A DNA stretch of 64,000 bases from Metellina segmentata (lineage: Eukaryota > Arthropoda > Arachnida > Araneae > Tetragnathidae). The stretch is from contig OX375873.1 in assembly GCA_947359465.1 (NCBI GenBank), forward strand, positions 131,704,899-131,768,898, written 5' to 3'. Of the stretch, positions 1 to 10,664 are shown piece after piece (positions within the stretch are counted from its first letter, which is position 1; each line of letters begins with the position of its first letter). The notes under the pieces were generated by a model that saw only the letters and a list, made by a program, of their open reading frames with translations, was not told the origin of the DNA and made no database searches. The position numbers and the translations under genes are program-made.

Positions 1-937
1 TAAAAGTATACCGTGCATGGCAAAATGGCACTATCCAAAATCAGCGGCGTCGCACATGTGGTGCACCACGGGCTATACGATGACAGAGGCGAAGGAAGGC
101 TACGAAGATGCGTTCAGGCGAATATACATGCAACTGTTGAGCATCTGACCGCCCAGATGAACCAAGGGGCTTGAGCGAACGTTGCTGCGCATGGGCCTCC
201 GCAGCAGACGCCTGGTTAATGCACCTATACTGACTACTGTTCATCGGCGACGAGGGCTGGAATTTGCACGCCAGTACCGCAACTGGACGTCCACAGAGTG
301 GCGACAGGTGGCTTTTTCCGATGAATCACGTTTTATGCTCCATCGGACAGATGGACGTTGACGTATACGGCGTGAAACGTCTGAAAGCAAACACCCTGCA
401 ACAATTGCGGGAAGGATCTAGGCAGGAGGAGGAAGCATTATGTTTGGGGAATGTTTTCCTGGCATTCACTGGGTGCACTCATCATGGTGGAGGGCACGAT
501 GGATCAGCACTAGTACGCACCTGCCTGTCCTTGCGGACCATGTCCACCCTCACATGCGAATTATTTTCCCTCAGAATGATGGCTTCTACCAGCAGGACAA
601 TGCGAGGTATCATACAGCTCGCAGTGTATATGCGTGGTTCGAAGAGCACCAGGATGAGCTTACCGTACTCCCCTGGCCAGCAAACTCACCGGATATAAAC
701 CCAATCGAGAATATGTGGGACTACCTCGATCGGGTTGTTCACGCCATGAATCATCAACCGCGTAATCTAGTGCAGCTGGCCACGACACTGGTGTCGGCAT
801 GGCTCAACACATGCCAATGAACACCTTCAGAAACCTAATTGACTCTCTTCCTGCACGTCTCGCAGCGGTCCTCTCTGCCAAAGGTGGTTATTCTGGCTTT
901 TGACAGGTGGTCACATTAATGTGACTGGACTGTGTAT
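1..937 (+). mobile_element. Tc1-like DNA transposon, 3' part, truncated by window edge
   Basis: The region encodes degraded Tc1/mariner transposase on the plus strand and ends near 905-937 in a terminal-repeat-like stretch (GGTCACATTAATGTGACTGG) followed by unrelated AT-rich DNA. The 5' end lies outside the window. The coding part has stops and frameshifts, so the copy is dead. It is GC-richer than the flanking DNA, as expected for a transposon body in this AT-rich genome. Confidence 0.85.
200..820 (+). pseudogene. Broken Tc1-family transposase, middle and C-terminal parts
   Basis: Translation gives a Tc1 catalytic core in pieces. Around 250-345 one frame reads like the segment leading to the first catalytic Asp (FSDESRFMLH). 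From about 440 another frame carries QQDNARYHTA (second Asp, near 595) and NSPDINPIENMWDYLD (catalytic Glu, near 705). I count 36 residues between the second Asp and the Glu, longer than the usual 34; a DD36E-type Tc1 subgroup is one reading and an indel is the other. At least two frame changes separate the blocks, so no functional protein is made. The open frame from 264 is a shadow of the real one. Confidence 0.85.
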
Positions 938-2366
938 GTTATTTAATTTTAATAAATGGAGGGACCAGCATTTATTATGAATCATTTGATGGAAGTAAAT
1001 TTTGATCTGTAGGATATAAGTGTAATACTCGGACAATATAATATGTTCTTAAATTGATATATTTAGAATTTTATTCTTCTATCTTAAGAGAGAACAAATT
1101 ATATCACACAGATGTTTAAAACAATATAAACGAAACTATAACATTTTGAGTATTGAAATATTTACAAAAGTCCTTAAATGTTATATGAAAATAAAATAAA
1201 ATATAATTTCACTTTATTGGACTCGGATACATGTTATTAAATTGCTCATCATAAATGAATAAATATTCACGAATAATTCAAACACCGGATTAAATATGCA
1301 ACTAAATAAATAGCGTTGTTAAAGCTTATGTGCTTTAGTTAACTATTTCGTGTCTCACGCATTACGTTATGTATTGCTAAATCCATATAAAATATCGGCT
1401 CAATGGAAGTGTTATTTTATTCATGTTTTAGTAAGTTATTTATTGTACTGTGTTGCAGTTTGAATTCAAATTCATTATTCATTTACGATTAGTTTCGCAA
1501 TGAAAGCAAGCAGATTGGGATTTAACAATATTTTCATGTTTATACTTGTCTCATTAATAAAATTAATGGAACCTTTCACTTATTGTTTATAAATATGTTC
1601 AATTCTACAGAATATATACAATTCCAAACTAACAAAAATCCAAGCTCAGTTTCATAAATTATATTCCCAATACAAAATCTATCTAATTAAAAAAAAAGAT
1701 GAATAGACAATTATATGTAACGATAAGGGGTCAATGTTGGTTTTGCCAGTTTTAGATAGCAGTTGATTTCGTAATTTTTATGATTAATACAGCGTACAAA
1801 GAATACTTTAGAATGTTTTGACACTCATAATATATTCACTATAGGTCACTGGCACATTTTTCTACTTTACCTCTCCTCATCTTCAAATAATTTGTGAACC
1901 TAACTCAAAATCTCCAAATTTGGATACTGGCACGTTTTTTTACCAAGGTACAGAGTTATTTGTTACATAATAGACAATATCCTTATCAAATCAAACAAAA
2001 AAATACAATTTTCAATTAACAGTGAATACTTAGATTTACTCGTCTGTGTTTTTACATATTTTTATTTGAAAATATATAAAATATTCATTTATAAATTGTT
2101 CATGATTAATTTGACTATTTCATCCAGATTATTAAAAGCAAAATATCTATGTTTAAAATAATGTAATGTACTCTGGATACATTCCGAATAAATTTAAAAT
2201 GAAATCTTTTGCATACCCGAAGAAAAATGCCGTAACCATAAAAAGTAGATTTTGAGTGTGACTGATTACGAATTCTACGTCTTAAATCAGTATCCTGTAA
2301 GAACTCGCGAAAGTGTCAAATCTACGGCGGCGACTACCTGTTTAGCACTTAGTGTTTTCTATGATA
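938..2366. other. AT-rich intergenic DNA, nothing recognised
   Basis: There is no credible coding frame, tandem repeat or inverted repeat. Base composition is strongly AT-biased with many short homopolymer runs. Confidence 0.5.
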
Positions 2367-3156
2367 TTAACCTTTAACTGCTGTCATAGGTTTCACAGAC
2401 CCAGAGTCATTTTTGACAGGTCGTGTCCACCCCTTAAAGTGAATATTGGTCCCTGTCCTACGCAGTACCTTCCTACTACGTCAAACAGAAGCTACATTCC
2501 AAGACTTGTTTGGCTGGCCCAACTATTTCGTGTTTTACACTATTTGAATTTCTCGCGTTATCTCTTAGACCCCTTCACAGCATTTGCGTTACCATTCTTG
2601 TTGAATGAAATCGTCTAAGTTGGAGTAAGAAATTTCGGCAGAGATCCCAAATGGCAACAAACTTTACAAAAAAGCGACCTGTGTATCTTACGCAAAAAGA
2701 AATTTAGGATATTGTTGATAATTGGTCGGAAATAGAGTACTTGGACAGTGAAATTTCGGATATTATTAAAAGCAAACACGAAACGGATTCGGAAATTTAG
2801 GCAGATGAAGATGAAGACATTTCAAGTGCTTCTTCACAAGAATAATAGTGCCGTTTGAACACCAAAACACAACATAGTTTTACAGTTTCCAGGGTTGAAA
2901 CGTCTCGCAAAATTAGGTCCGAAAGACATGCAATCTATTTAACGTAAATAGTAATATTAAATGCATTTCATGTTAAGAATTGAATTAAATATATTTAAAA
3001 TGTATTATAATAATTATCTAAAGAATCTTTCATCCATATATTACATTAATCAACTTTATACGGACTTTAGTGAAGACCTTAGTGAATGTCTATTGGTCTG
3101 AGAGACCAATCCACACTAGTTACAAGACTGTTTGTGACACAGGAGTTAAGGGTTAC
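2367..3156 (+). mobile_element. Internally deleted piggyBac-like element, copy A
   Basis: The element starts at a TTAA (2367-2370) followed by CCTTTAACTGCTGTCA and ends GTGACACAGGAGTTAAGG with the right target site decayed to TTAC (3153-3156). The ends are inverted copies of each other, as in piggyBac-type elements with TTAA target duplication. It matches the element at 14570-15647 across ends and interior. The interior holds a wrecked N-terminal transposase segment (near 2650-2930) with early stops. About 790 bp, far shorter than an autonomous element, so it is a deletion derivative. Confidence 0.8.
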
Positions 3157-3956
3157 TTTTAACTCTCCAAGTGGGGGTTTACTTGTCGAAATATCGTCCC
3201 CAGGAGCAGAAAGTGATTAAAACTGCGACGCACGTCGCAGAACAAGCAATGTCTTTGCAGAACAATTTTTCCCTAGTTTAATCAAAATTTTGACCGATTT
3301 TGTTGTATTTTGATGTATTTTATTATCAATATGTAAAACATACTCTGCCTATAATTGTGTTTAACGTCTGTTTATCATTGTACTGCAATTTTCAAAATTC
3401 GGACAAAATGCTTGCAGAACAATTGTAATTTCTTGGAGTTGTGTTGCAGAACACTGAAAATAATTCTGCACCTGGGATCTAGTCCATCATGGTCTGACCA
3501 ACTTTATTTATGAAATTAATTTGACTGTCTTAAGACAATTGAAATAAGCATTAATTTATACATCATATACTATTAATTCTTCGGTATCAAGTCAGTTTAA
3601 TTTTACTATTGTGTTCACCTGTTTGACTTCCTTGCGTCGGGTGCTGAGTCTGTTTCCAATGAGGCTTGTCACTCTCTAGACCATTTTCGTCTTTCGAAGA
3701 ACTTAACTGCTTTTCTTCTCATGAAAGCAAACAGAAACAAAATCTTATGCGAATCCTCTCACAAATATAAGAAGCTTATTAATTTACATTAAAACACAAA
3801 TCGATGAAAATGTGAAGTAAAATATTGAATGTAAATAGCCTACTCAAAAGTAGTAATTTACTATTTAAAACTGGTATGGATAATGTCGTATAAATATGTA
3901 AAGGAAACGAAGAATGAAAGAAAAAAAACAGAAGACAAATTAATTTCATTTTAGAA
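3157..3956. other. AT-rich intergenic DNA
   Basis: No gene is seen. The motif TTGCAGAACAA recurs loosely several times between 3230 and 3460, too irregular to call a tandem repeat. The LTR retrotransposon inserted at the right edge, target AGAA (3953-3956). Confidence 0.45.
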
Positions 3957-4269
3957 TGTAACGATTTCACAATCTAAAACTAATTTTGATTAAGAGCGTA
4001 CGAGGGCGCCACTAGTCTCTATTCTCTATGCGCCTGATTGAACGAACCAATGAGAGAAGGCGTCATTGCGTGGGTGATCGAGACGAAGGGTGTGGCGGAT
4101 GAGATTCGTCCAAAATTTTGTTTTAACCATGCGTTAGAAGTTGTCTTTGTGTTGAAGTGTTTTAAATGTTTTTGTGTCGTAATTTGTAGTGTGGTGTTTT
4201 GTCCCAGAAAAATAAAAACGTTTTCCTAATGGAATAATGTGTCTGTGGATTTAAAATCGCTACCTCACA
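3957..4269 (+). repeat. 5' LTR
   Basis: Starts TGTAACGATTTCAC and ends CGCTACCTCACA; 313 bp, same length and sequence as the 3' LTR. It should hold the promoter and the polyadenylation signal; an AATAAA lies in GAAAAATAAAAACG near 4210. A 63-codon open frame inside it is repeated in the 3' LTR only because the LTRs are identical; I do not call it a gene. Confidence 0.95.
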
Positions 4270-5609
4270 GACCATAGTGATTTTGCTGGCAGCGCCATGG
4301 ATGAACCACGCGGATGAAAGATGAGAGGTTTCGTGAGTAAACCAAATTTTTTCTGATATCTAGTGCCTGAATTCTTTAGTAATATCTTCTGGGTATTTTC
4401 TATAATGATTAATTGATGAATAAATTTCTAATTTTAAAGAAATTGTGAGGAAAACAATCTGTTTTCGTTGATTTAAAAACAGAAGATATTACATTTTAGA
4501 AACTGTTAAACTGATTTGATTAAATGTGCATGTTTTCTGATTGTATTATCATTAAAATAAGTTGGAGTTGAAATTTTTAATTATTGTAGCAATTGTATTT
4601 TTGTTTTACGATAATTAGTTTCAATGACGTATCAGTTTTCAATTTAAAGGTAAATGAGAATTCGTTTCGTTCTGTTCCGTTTTCTAAACGTCGAGAGAAT
4701 GAGAATTTTGTTTTGAGGCCTAGTAATATTTTAATTTTTATCTTGGAATTTAAGTGAAAATTTTGATGATTTTTGAAAATCTAAGTGAAAGTTAAAAGAA
4801 AAAAAAAATTCTTTTTTTGGAAATAAGAATTTCCGTAGTTTTTATTCTGTGAAGTACATATGTTATGAGTATGATAGAAAGCATATTCTATTTTTGTTAA
4901 AAGTACACTCTGAAATTAGGTAAAAAGAAGTTTGATGTTTTGAGTGCAAAAGAATTATTTGTGTTTGCAAATTTTGAAAATAGTGTTTTTTTTTTTTTGC
5001 AATTAGTACAAATTTCATTCTTGTGTTTGAAGGTTAAAAATTGAATTGAGTATCATGGTTATTGAATCAAGTATATTGAATAGAATATTATTGAATCAAG
5101 TATATTGAATGGAATATTATTGATATTGAATGCAGAGTTGAATATTGAAAAATTCTAAAATTGTGCATTTTAGTAATGTTTACAAGTTTAATGAAAATAT
5201 TGCAATAAGGTTTTGTGGTGATAAGAATATTGAATGTGAAGTTTGTGTGTTGAAAGTGAATTTTAGAACTCTCATTGAATTTGATATTAATATTAAATAT
5301 ATATACATACTTTTATCTCTATATATACTTCACAATTTATGTGCTTTTGCAAATTTTATTTTCATTACAAATTTTGTGTTTCGAGTAATTTGGAATACGA
5401 CGAGTATGTTAAAGTTATTATAGTATAACTTTTAGTGTTCTAAAACGAAAGTAGATTGATTTAAGTGTTGATATTGATGTGATTTTTCTTAGTTAATGTA
5501 AACTTTGCTATCGATTTCGTTTTTAAGTTTTAATTTGATTTTACTTCTGAGTTCTGTAAGTTGAAAAGAAAAACACAGCATTTTGATTTAGTTTCCTTAA
5601 GTCCCCAAA
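4270..5609 (+). other. Retrotransposon untranslated leader with candidate primer-binding site
   Basis: This 1340-bp stretch is AT-rich with no convincing frame. A TGG-starting stretch (TGGCAGCGCC) lies about 13 bases after the LTR and is a candidate primer-binding site; I could not match it firmly to a tRNA 3' end. The leader is long for a Ty3/gypsy element. TATTGAATCAAGTATATTGAAT repeats locally near 5063-5110. The 92-codon frame at 5145-5423 looks like chance in low-complexity DNA. Confidence 0.6.
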
Positions 5610-8600
5610 ATGGCGTTCTTGGGAAAGGGTAAGAAACAGGACTTATTAATAGTTTGCGAGGAAATTGGAGAAGTGGTATTACCTTCGAGCAAAGTACCAG
5701 ACATAAAAAAGATAATTTTGCAAAGTAAATTTTATGAAGAGGAAGAAGTGAAGTTAATCCTGGGACGAGTCATTGAAGACAGACTGAAGGAGGAAAAAGA
5801 AGAAAAAGACAGAGAAAAAAGGGATAGAGATGAAAGACTCAAACAGGAAGAAAGGGAGAGTGAAAAAAAATTAAGAGAGGAAGAAAAAGAGGAAAAAATC
5901 AGACAACAAGAGAGGGAAGATAGGGTAACTCGGGAGCAGCAGCAGTATGAATTGGAATTGAAGCGGATGGAGCTGACCCAAAACGGGTCATTGCCTCTAG
6001 GAAACCAAGGTTCGGGAAATGGAACTGAACAAAGTCCCAAAATTCAACTAACGCAGATTACACCCAAGTTTGACGAAAAACGAGATGAAATGAATCTGTA
6101 TTTAATTAATTTTGAAAGAAAAGCTGAAATGGCTCGAATTCCGAAGAAGGACTGGACAGCTTACCTGTTAGGTGTGCTACCTGCTGAGCTCTCAAATATG
6201 CTGGCCAGGGAACCACCTGACAAGGCTAATGACTATGATTTTGTGAAAAGTCTCATTCTAAAGAGATACAAGCTAAATAGCGAGAAACTGAAACAATGTT
6301 TCTATAGGCATCAAAAAACTTCTGAGAAATCTTGGAGAAATTACACCCATGAACTACATAGCTATTTTACGGAATGGATTGATGATTTAGAGGTAAACAC
6401 ATTCCAGCAGTTGAAAGATCTGATGGTTACAGAACAATTAAAGTTCCGGGTTCCAGCTGAAGTGAGGGAGCATTTTCTAGACGAGTGGATGAAGATGAAA
6501 ACTCCATACGAATTGGCAGAAAAACTGGACGAGTACGAGAGTATTAAACAAAGCTTCCGAAAGAAAGAGCTTCCTCTAAAAAGTAACTACAAATTTCAAG
6601 GAGGACATTACAGTGGATATAAACCCAGGGAACCGTCAAAAGACTTTAAGAATAAACCTCAGATCAATAAAGAATTTTCTAATGAGAAAAATACTGAAAG
6701 GGAGTTTGAAAGGCGGAGACAGCCTCGTTGTTATGAGTGTGGATCGTTTTCCCATTTGAGACCACAATGTGACAAACTAAAGAAGAATTGTGAAAGTGTG
6801 GCGTCTAATGTGACTGTTAGAAACGGATCCCAAGATGTACTTGCGCCCTATACAAGTATGGGCAAAGTAAATGGATTTGAAATGCCAATACTTAGAGACA
6901 CTGGTGCTACTCTTGACTTGATTTGTCACAAGTATGTCAAGCCATCAATGTATACCACTGAGACAGTGTGGATACGTACTCCCCTAGAAGAAAACCCTAC
7001 ATGTCTACCGTTAGCTGAGGTAGAACTAGACTGTGATTTTGGTCACATAGTGACGAAGGCTGCGGTTATAAGAGACTCGCTGGATCAAGGTAGATATCTT
7101 TTGGGCAATAAGACCGCTGCATTGTTGGAAGAAGCACAGCAAGATGAAATAGTCAAAGTTCACATGGTAAATGCTGTTCAAACCCGTGCTCAAAAGAACC
7201 TTTCCAGAATTGAAATCCCAAGTCCAGAAGAAGAGGACCTTAGTTCAGAAGATCAGAACAAGGAAGCGCTATTGGACGAAGAGGAAATATTACCTATAGC
7301 GGATCGAGAAATTTCCGAATTGGACCTTGTGAAGATGTCTCCAAAAGAATTTTTAAAGGAACAACATAAAAGTGTGGAATTGAAACCACTGTTTCGGGAG
7401 GCTGAAAATAGTCCAACTTCAAAAGAGTCCAAGTACATTGTGGAAAAACAGAAGCTGTTTTTTCGAAAAAAAGACAAAGACGGCACAGAACGACGATTGC
7501 TTGTAGTTCCCGAAAAATATCGAAGACAGTTGATGGCTGTGTGTCATGAAGGAACAGCGGCTCATCTGGGAATAACCAAAACAAAAGATGCTTTGTTCAA
7601 AACCTTCTATTGGTCGAACTGTTACAAAGACGTTGAGGACTTTGTCAAGACATGTGACAGTTGTCAAAGAGCTGGAAAGCCACAAGACAAAAAGAAAGCA
7701 CCATTAAAGATTGTTCCAGTTATTTCGGAAATATTTACCAAAATAAACGTTGATGCTTGTGGGCCCCTACCTATTACTCCTTCTGGAAACAGATATCTCA
7801 TCACGGCTATCTGTATGTCATCAAAGTACCCCGACGCTGTTCCTGTGGAAAACCTTCGTTCAGCAACTATAGTTGACGTTTTGCTGCAGATATTTAGCCG
7901 CATGGGGTTTCCAAGAGAGCTTCAGACAGACCAAGGCACGTCATTCATGAGTGCACTTACGACAGAATTTCTGGAGAGATTTGGAATCAAGGTTATAAGA
8001 AGCTCAGTTTATCACCCTCAGAGCAATCCAGTTGAGCGAATGCACAGGACGCTGAAGAGGATTCTCCGTGTCCTATGTCTTGAGTCTGGTCCAGACTGGG
8101 AGAAGATCTTGCCACAAGCTCTTTTCGCCCTAAGAACTGTGACGCACGACAGCACTGGCTTCTCTCCAGCTGAATTAGTGCATGGAAGGAATTTGAGAAC
8201 TCCTGTAATGTTACTATATGAGAAATTGACCGAAGAAAACAGAGAGGATGAAAGTGTTGTGGACTATGTGTTTGAACTAATGAATCGTATGAAAAGATGC
8301 CAAGCGCTGGCTGTACAACACATGGAAATTGCCAAAGAAAAACAAAAACTTTGGTACGATCGAAAAACTGTGAAACGACAGTTTAAATCAGGTGACCTTG
8401 TTTTAGTTGTGGCCCCATCAAAGCCCAACAAGTTATCTGTACAGTGGGTAGGTCCTGGTGAAGTAATTCAACAACTGTCAGACACGAATTATGTGATCAA
8501 GTTTGCAGAAAGGGATAAAACTCACGTGTACCACATAAACATGCTTAAAAGTTATTACAAAAGAGCAGAAAACGTAAACCTGTTGTGTTTGGAAGAAAAT

Positions 8601-10082
8601 GAAGAAGAAGAGGAAATACCCACTCTTTGTCCTATACAGAAACCGAACATTTCGGAACTGTCGGATATTTTGAGAGACATTAAGTTGAATTCTCGTCTAT
8701 CTGAAATTCAGCAAAAGCAGTTGAAAGAACTCCTGACCACATATTCGAGCATTTTTTCGAATCATCCCGGATGTACTGATCTGGCTGAACATGACATTGA
8801 ATTGGAGTCTATAAAACCAATCTTTGCCAAGCCGTATAGAATGTCTCCACGACAAACTGAAGTTTTAAAGTCAGAAGTTAATAAAATGTTAGAGCTGAAA
8901 GTAATAGAGCCGGGAGAATCGGACTTTACCTCTCCCCTGATACTGGTTGAAGTTCCAGGCAAAGACGCAAGACCTTGCGTGGACTATCGTCGCTTGAACA
9001 AAGTAACTAGGACACAATTTTTCCCTTTACCAAACATCGAGCAACTGATTGAGCAGGTATCGGCAGCTGAGTATATTACTATTCTGGATTTGACTAGAGG
9101 GTACTGGCAGATCCCTTTAAGTAAACGTGCCCAGAGATATGCGGCATTTGTGACTAGCTTTGGTACCTTTAAGCCCTTAAGGTTACCATTCGGTCTCAAA
9201 AATGCGCCGTATTACTTTAGTCGACTGATGGCCGAGTTATTGAAGAACTGTGAAGGTTTTGCCGTACCATACTTGGACGATATTGCCATATACTCTCAAT
9301 CCTGGGAAAAACATTTGAAAGATTTGGAGGAAATTTTCAAAAGGATGAAGTCAGCCCAATTGCACATCAAACCTTCAAAATGTCAGTTTGCACGAGAACA
9401 TGTAAGATATTTAGGGCATATGGTTGGACAGGGTCAAAGAACTCCTGGAGAACTTAAGGTTCAAGCCATAAAAGATTTCCCTAGACCCTCTACAAAAACT
9501 GAAATCAGGTCATTCTTAGGACTTTCTGGTTACTACAGAAGGTACATTCCTGACTTTTCCGTGATTGCAGCCCCACTTACGGATTTACTAAAAGGAAAGA
9601 GTGCAAAATCGTCTGTCATGTGGAATGAAGAATGTGAAAAAGGATTCAGGGAACTGAAGAAAAGACTCTCTGAAAATCCGGTGTTGTACAGTCCCGATTT
9701 CTCGCGACAGTTTCTCGTCCAATGTGACGCGTCCAATCTGGGGATCGGCATCGTTTTGTCGCAAATAAATGACATCGGAGAGGAACATCCTGTTATGTAC
9801 TTGAGTCGGAAGTTCTCAAAAGCAGAACAAAAGTACAGCACCATCGAGAGAGAGTGCTTAGCTATCGTATTCGCCATCCAAAAGCTGCGGTGTTATTTGG
9901 ATGGACAACAAAAATTCATTATCCAAACGGACCATAATCCCCTTGTTTGGCTGGACAAAAATACAGGAACTAACCCCAGACTTTTACGATGGGCTTTAAT
10001 ATTACAGCCATTAAATTATGAGGTTGTCCATAAGAAGGGAAAACTCCATCAAAATGCTGACAGTCTAAGTCGTGTTCCTTAA
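5610..10082 (+). CDS. Gag-Pol polyprotein of Gmr1-like Ty3/gypsy retrotransposon
   Basis: A single 1490-residue frame encodes the retrotransposon's structural and replication proteins. Residues 55-125 are a very charged Glu/Lys/Arg coiled coil, followed by a Gag core (about 150-310). A CCHC zinc knuckle, CYECGSFSHLRPQC, is at 374-387. The aspartic protease motif DTGA is at 430-433. Integrase follows: the HHCC zinc site (H646, H652, C682, C685), then the catalytic triad D715, D774, E809, and a GPF/Y-type module (VQWVGPGEV) near 944-952. Reverse transcriptase starts near 1060 with YLDD at 1221-1224. RNase H ends the protein, with acidic residues about D1373, E1415, D1441 and D1484. All catalytic residues I looked for are present. 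Gag and Pol are in one frame with no frameshift or stop between them, so Gag:Pol ratio must be set another way. The start is the first ATG of the frame. Minus-strand frames here are shadows. Confidence 0.96.
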   Translation: MAFLGKGKKQDLLIVCEEIGEVVLPSSKVPDIKKIILQSKFYEEEEVKLILGRVIEDRLKEEKEEKDREKRDRDERLKQEERESEKKLREEEKEEKIRQQEREDRVTREQQQYELELKRMELTQNGSLPLGNQGSGNGTEQSPKIQLTQITPKFDEKRDEMNLYLINFERKAEMARIPKKDWTAYLLGVLPAELSNMLAREPPDKANDYDFVKSLILKRYKLNSEKLKQCFYRHQKTSEKSWRNYTHELHSYFTEWIDDLEVNTFQQLKDLMVTEQLKFRVPAEVREHFLDEWMKMKTPYELAEKLDEYESIKQSFRKKELPLKSNYKFQGGHYSGYKPREPSKDFKNKPQINKEFSNEKNTEREFERRRQPRCYECGSFSHLRPQCDKLKKNCESVASNVTVRNGSQDVLAPYTSMGKVNGFEMPILRDTGATLDLICHKYVKPSMYTTETVWIRTPLEENPTCLPLAEVELDCDFGHIVTKAAVIRDSLDQGRYLLGNKTAALLEEAQQDEIVKVHMVNAVQTRAQKNLSRIEIPSPEEEDLSSEDQNKEALLDEEEILPIADREISELDLVKMSPKEFLKEQHKSVELKPLFREAENSPTSKESKYIVEKQKLFFRKKDKDGTERRLLVVPEKYRRQLMAVCHEGTAAHLGITKTKDALFKTFYWSNCYKDVEDFVKTCDSCQRAGKPQDKKKAPLKIVPVISEIFTKINVDACGPLPITPSGNRYLITAICMSSKYPDAVPVENLRSATIVDVLLQIFSRMGFPRELQTDQGTSFMSALTTEFLERFGIKVIRSSVYHPQSNPVERMHRTLKRILRVLCLESGPDWEKILPQALFALRTVTHDSTGFSPAELVHGRNLRTPVMLLYEKLTEENREDESVVDYVFELMNRMKRCQALAVQHMEIAKEKQKLWYDRKTVKRQFKSGDLVLVVAPSKPNKLSVQWVGPGEVIQQLSDTNYVIKFAERDKTHVYHINMLKSYYKRAENVNLLCLEENEEEEEIPTLCPIQKPNISELSDILRDIKLNSRLSEIQQKQLKELLTTYSSIFSNHPGCTDLAEHDIELESIKPIFAKPYRMSPRQTEVLKSEVNKMLELKVIEPGESDFTSPLILVEVPGKDARPCVDYRRLNKVTRTQFFPLPNIEQLIEQVSAAEYITILDLTRGYWQIPLSKRAQRYAAFVTSFGTFKPLRLPFGLKNAPYYFSRLMAELLKNCEGFAVPYLDDIAIYSQSWEKHLKDLEEIFKRMKSAQLHIKPSKCQFAREHVRYLGHMVGQGQRTPGELKVQAIKDFPRPSTKTEIRSFLGLSGYYRRYIPDFSVIAAPLTDLLKGKSAKSSVMWNEECEKGFRELKKRLSENPVLYSPDFSRQFLVQCDASNLGIGIVLSQINDIGEEHPVMYLSRKFSKAEQKYSTIERECLAIVFAIQKLRCYLDGQQKFIIQTDHNPLVWLDKNTGTNPRLLRWALILQPLNYEVVHKKGKLHQNADSLSRVP

Positions 10083-10351
10083 ACTTTAGTTTCGTGTGAA
10101 AATTTTTTAGTAATATGAAAATTTTCTTTAAGTATTTTATTTTTTTATGTATTGTATTGTATTTGTATTATATAGATTTAGTAGTTAGTTTCCTTATAAA
10201 TGTATTTAGTTCAGGCACTGAGGTTTAGAGAAAGTATGGTTTTGTGTTTAATGTTTTGAACTATTTTGAAGTTTTGCAGATTTGAAGAAAACTTTTTTTT
10301 CCCTCAGAACTTCGAGAAAAGTTTTCCTCCGTGAAGGGAGGAAATTTAGAC
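10083..10351 (+). other. Retrotransposon 3' untranslated region with polypurine tract
   Basis: AT-rich segment between the stop codon and the 3' LTR. The purine run GAAGGGAGGAAA (10333-10344) lies 7 bases before the LTR and is the likely plus-strand primer. Confidence 0.7.
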
Positions 10352-10664
10352 TGTAACGATTTCACAATCTAAAACTAATTTTGATTAAGAGCGTACGAGG
10401 GCGCCACTAGTCTCTATTCTCTATGCGCCTGATTGAACGAACCAATGAGAGAAGGCGTCATTGCGTGGGTGATCGAGACGAAGGGTGTGGCGGATGAGAT
10501 TCGTCCAAAATTTTGTTTTAACCATGCGTTAGAAGTTGTCTTTGTGTTGAAGTGTTTTAAATGTTTTTGTGTCGTAATTTGTAGTGTGGTGTTTTGTCCC
10601 AGAAAAATAAAAACGTTTTCCTAATGGAATAATGTGTCTGTGGATTTAAAATCGCTACCTCACA
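10352..10664 (+). repeat. 3' LTR
   Basis: 313 bp, TG...CA, identical on reading to the 5' LTR; followed by AGAA, the copy of the target site. Confidence 0.95.

Larger units (their letters stand above)
3957..10664 (+). mobile_element. Complete Ty3/gypsy LTR retrotransposon with integrase before RT (Gmr1-like order)
   Basis: The element is 6708 bp. The two 313-bp LTRs (3957-4269 and 10352-10664) begin TG and end CA and look identical base for base. A 4-bp AGAA duplication flanks it (3953-3956 and 10665-10668). Between the LTRs lie a 1.34-kb leader, one Gag-Pol frame of 1490 codons and a short 3' region with a purine-rich tract. No envelope frame is present. Identical LTRs and an unbroken frame point to a young, possibly still mobile insertion. 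The pol order is protease, integrase, reverse transcriptase, RNase H. Normal Ty3/gypsy elements have integrase last; the order seen here is known from the Gmr1 group. Confidence 0.96.

Noticed and set aside
264..698. 144-codon plus-strand frame
   Set aside because: It overlaps the true Tc1 transposase in other frames and is mostly a shadow; the catalytic C-terminal motifs are in the frame from 440.
4038..4229. A 63-codon frame repeated exactly at 10433-10624
   Set aside because: It lies inside the LTR; the repetition is due to LTR identity. No protein family is recognised, and it overlaps the expected polyadenylation region.
5732..9877. Several minus-strand frames opposite the Gag-Pol gene
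   Set aside because: They are antisense shadows of a strongly coding frame (for example Ser-rich translation of the Glu/Lys-rich region) with no family features.
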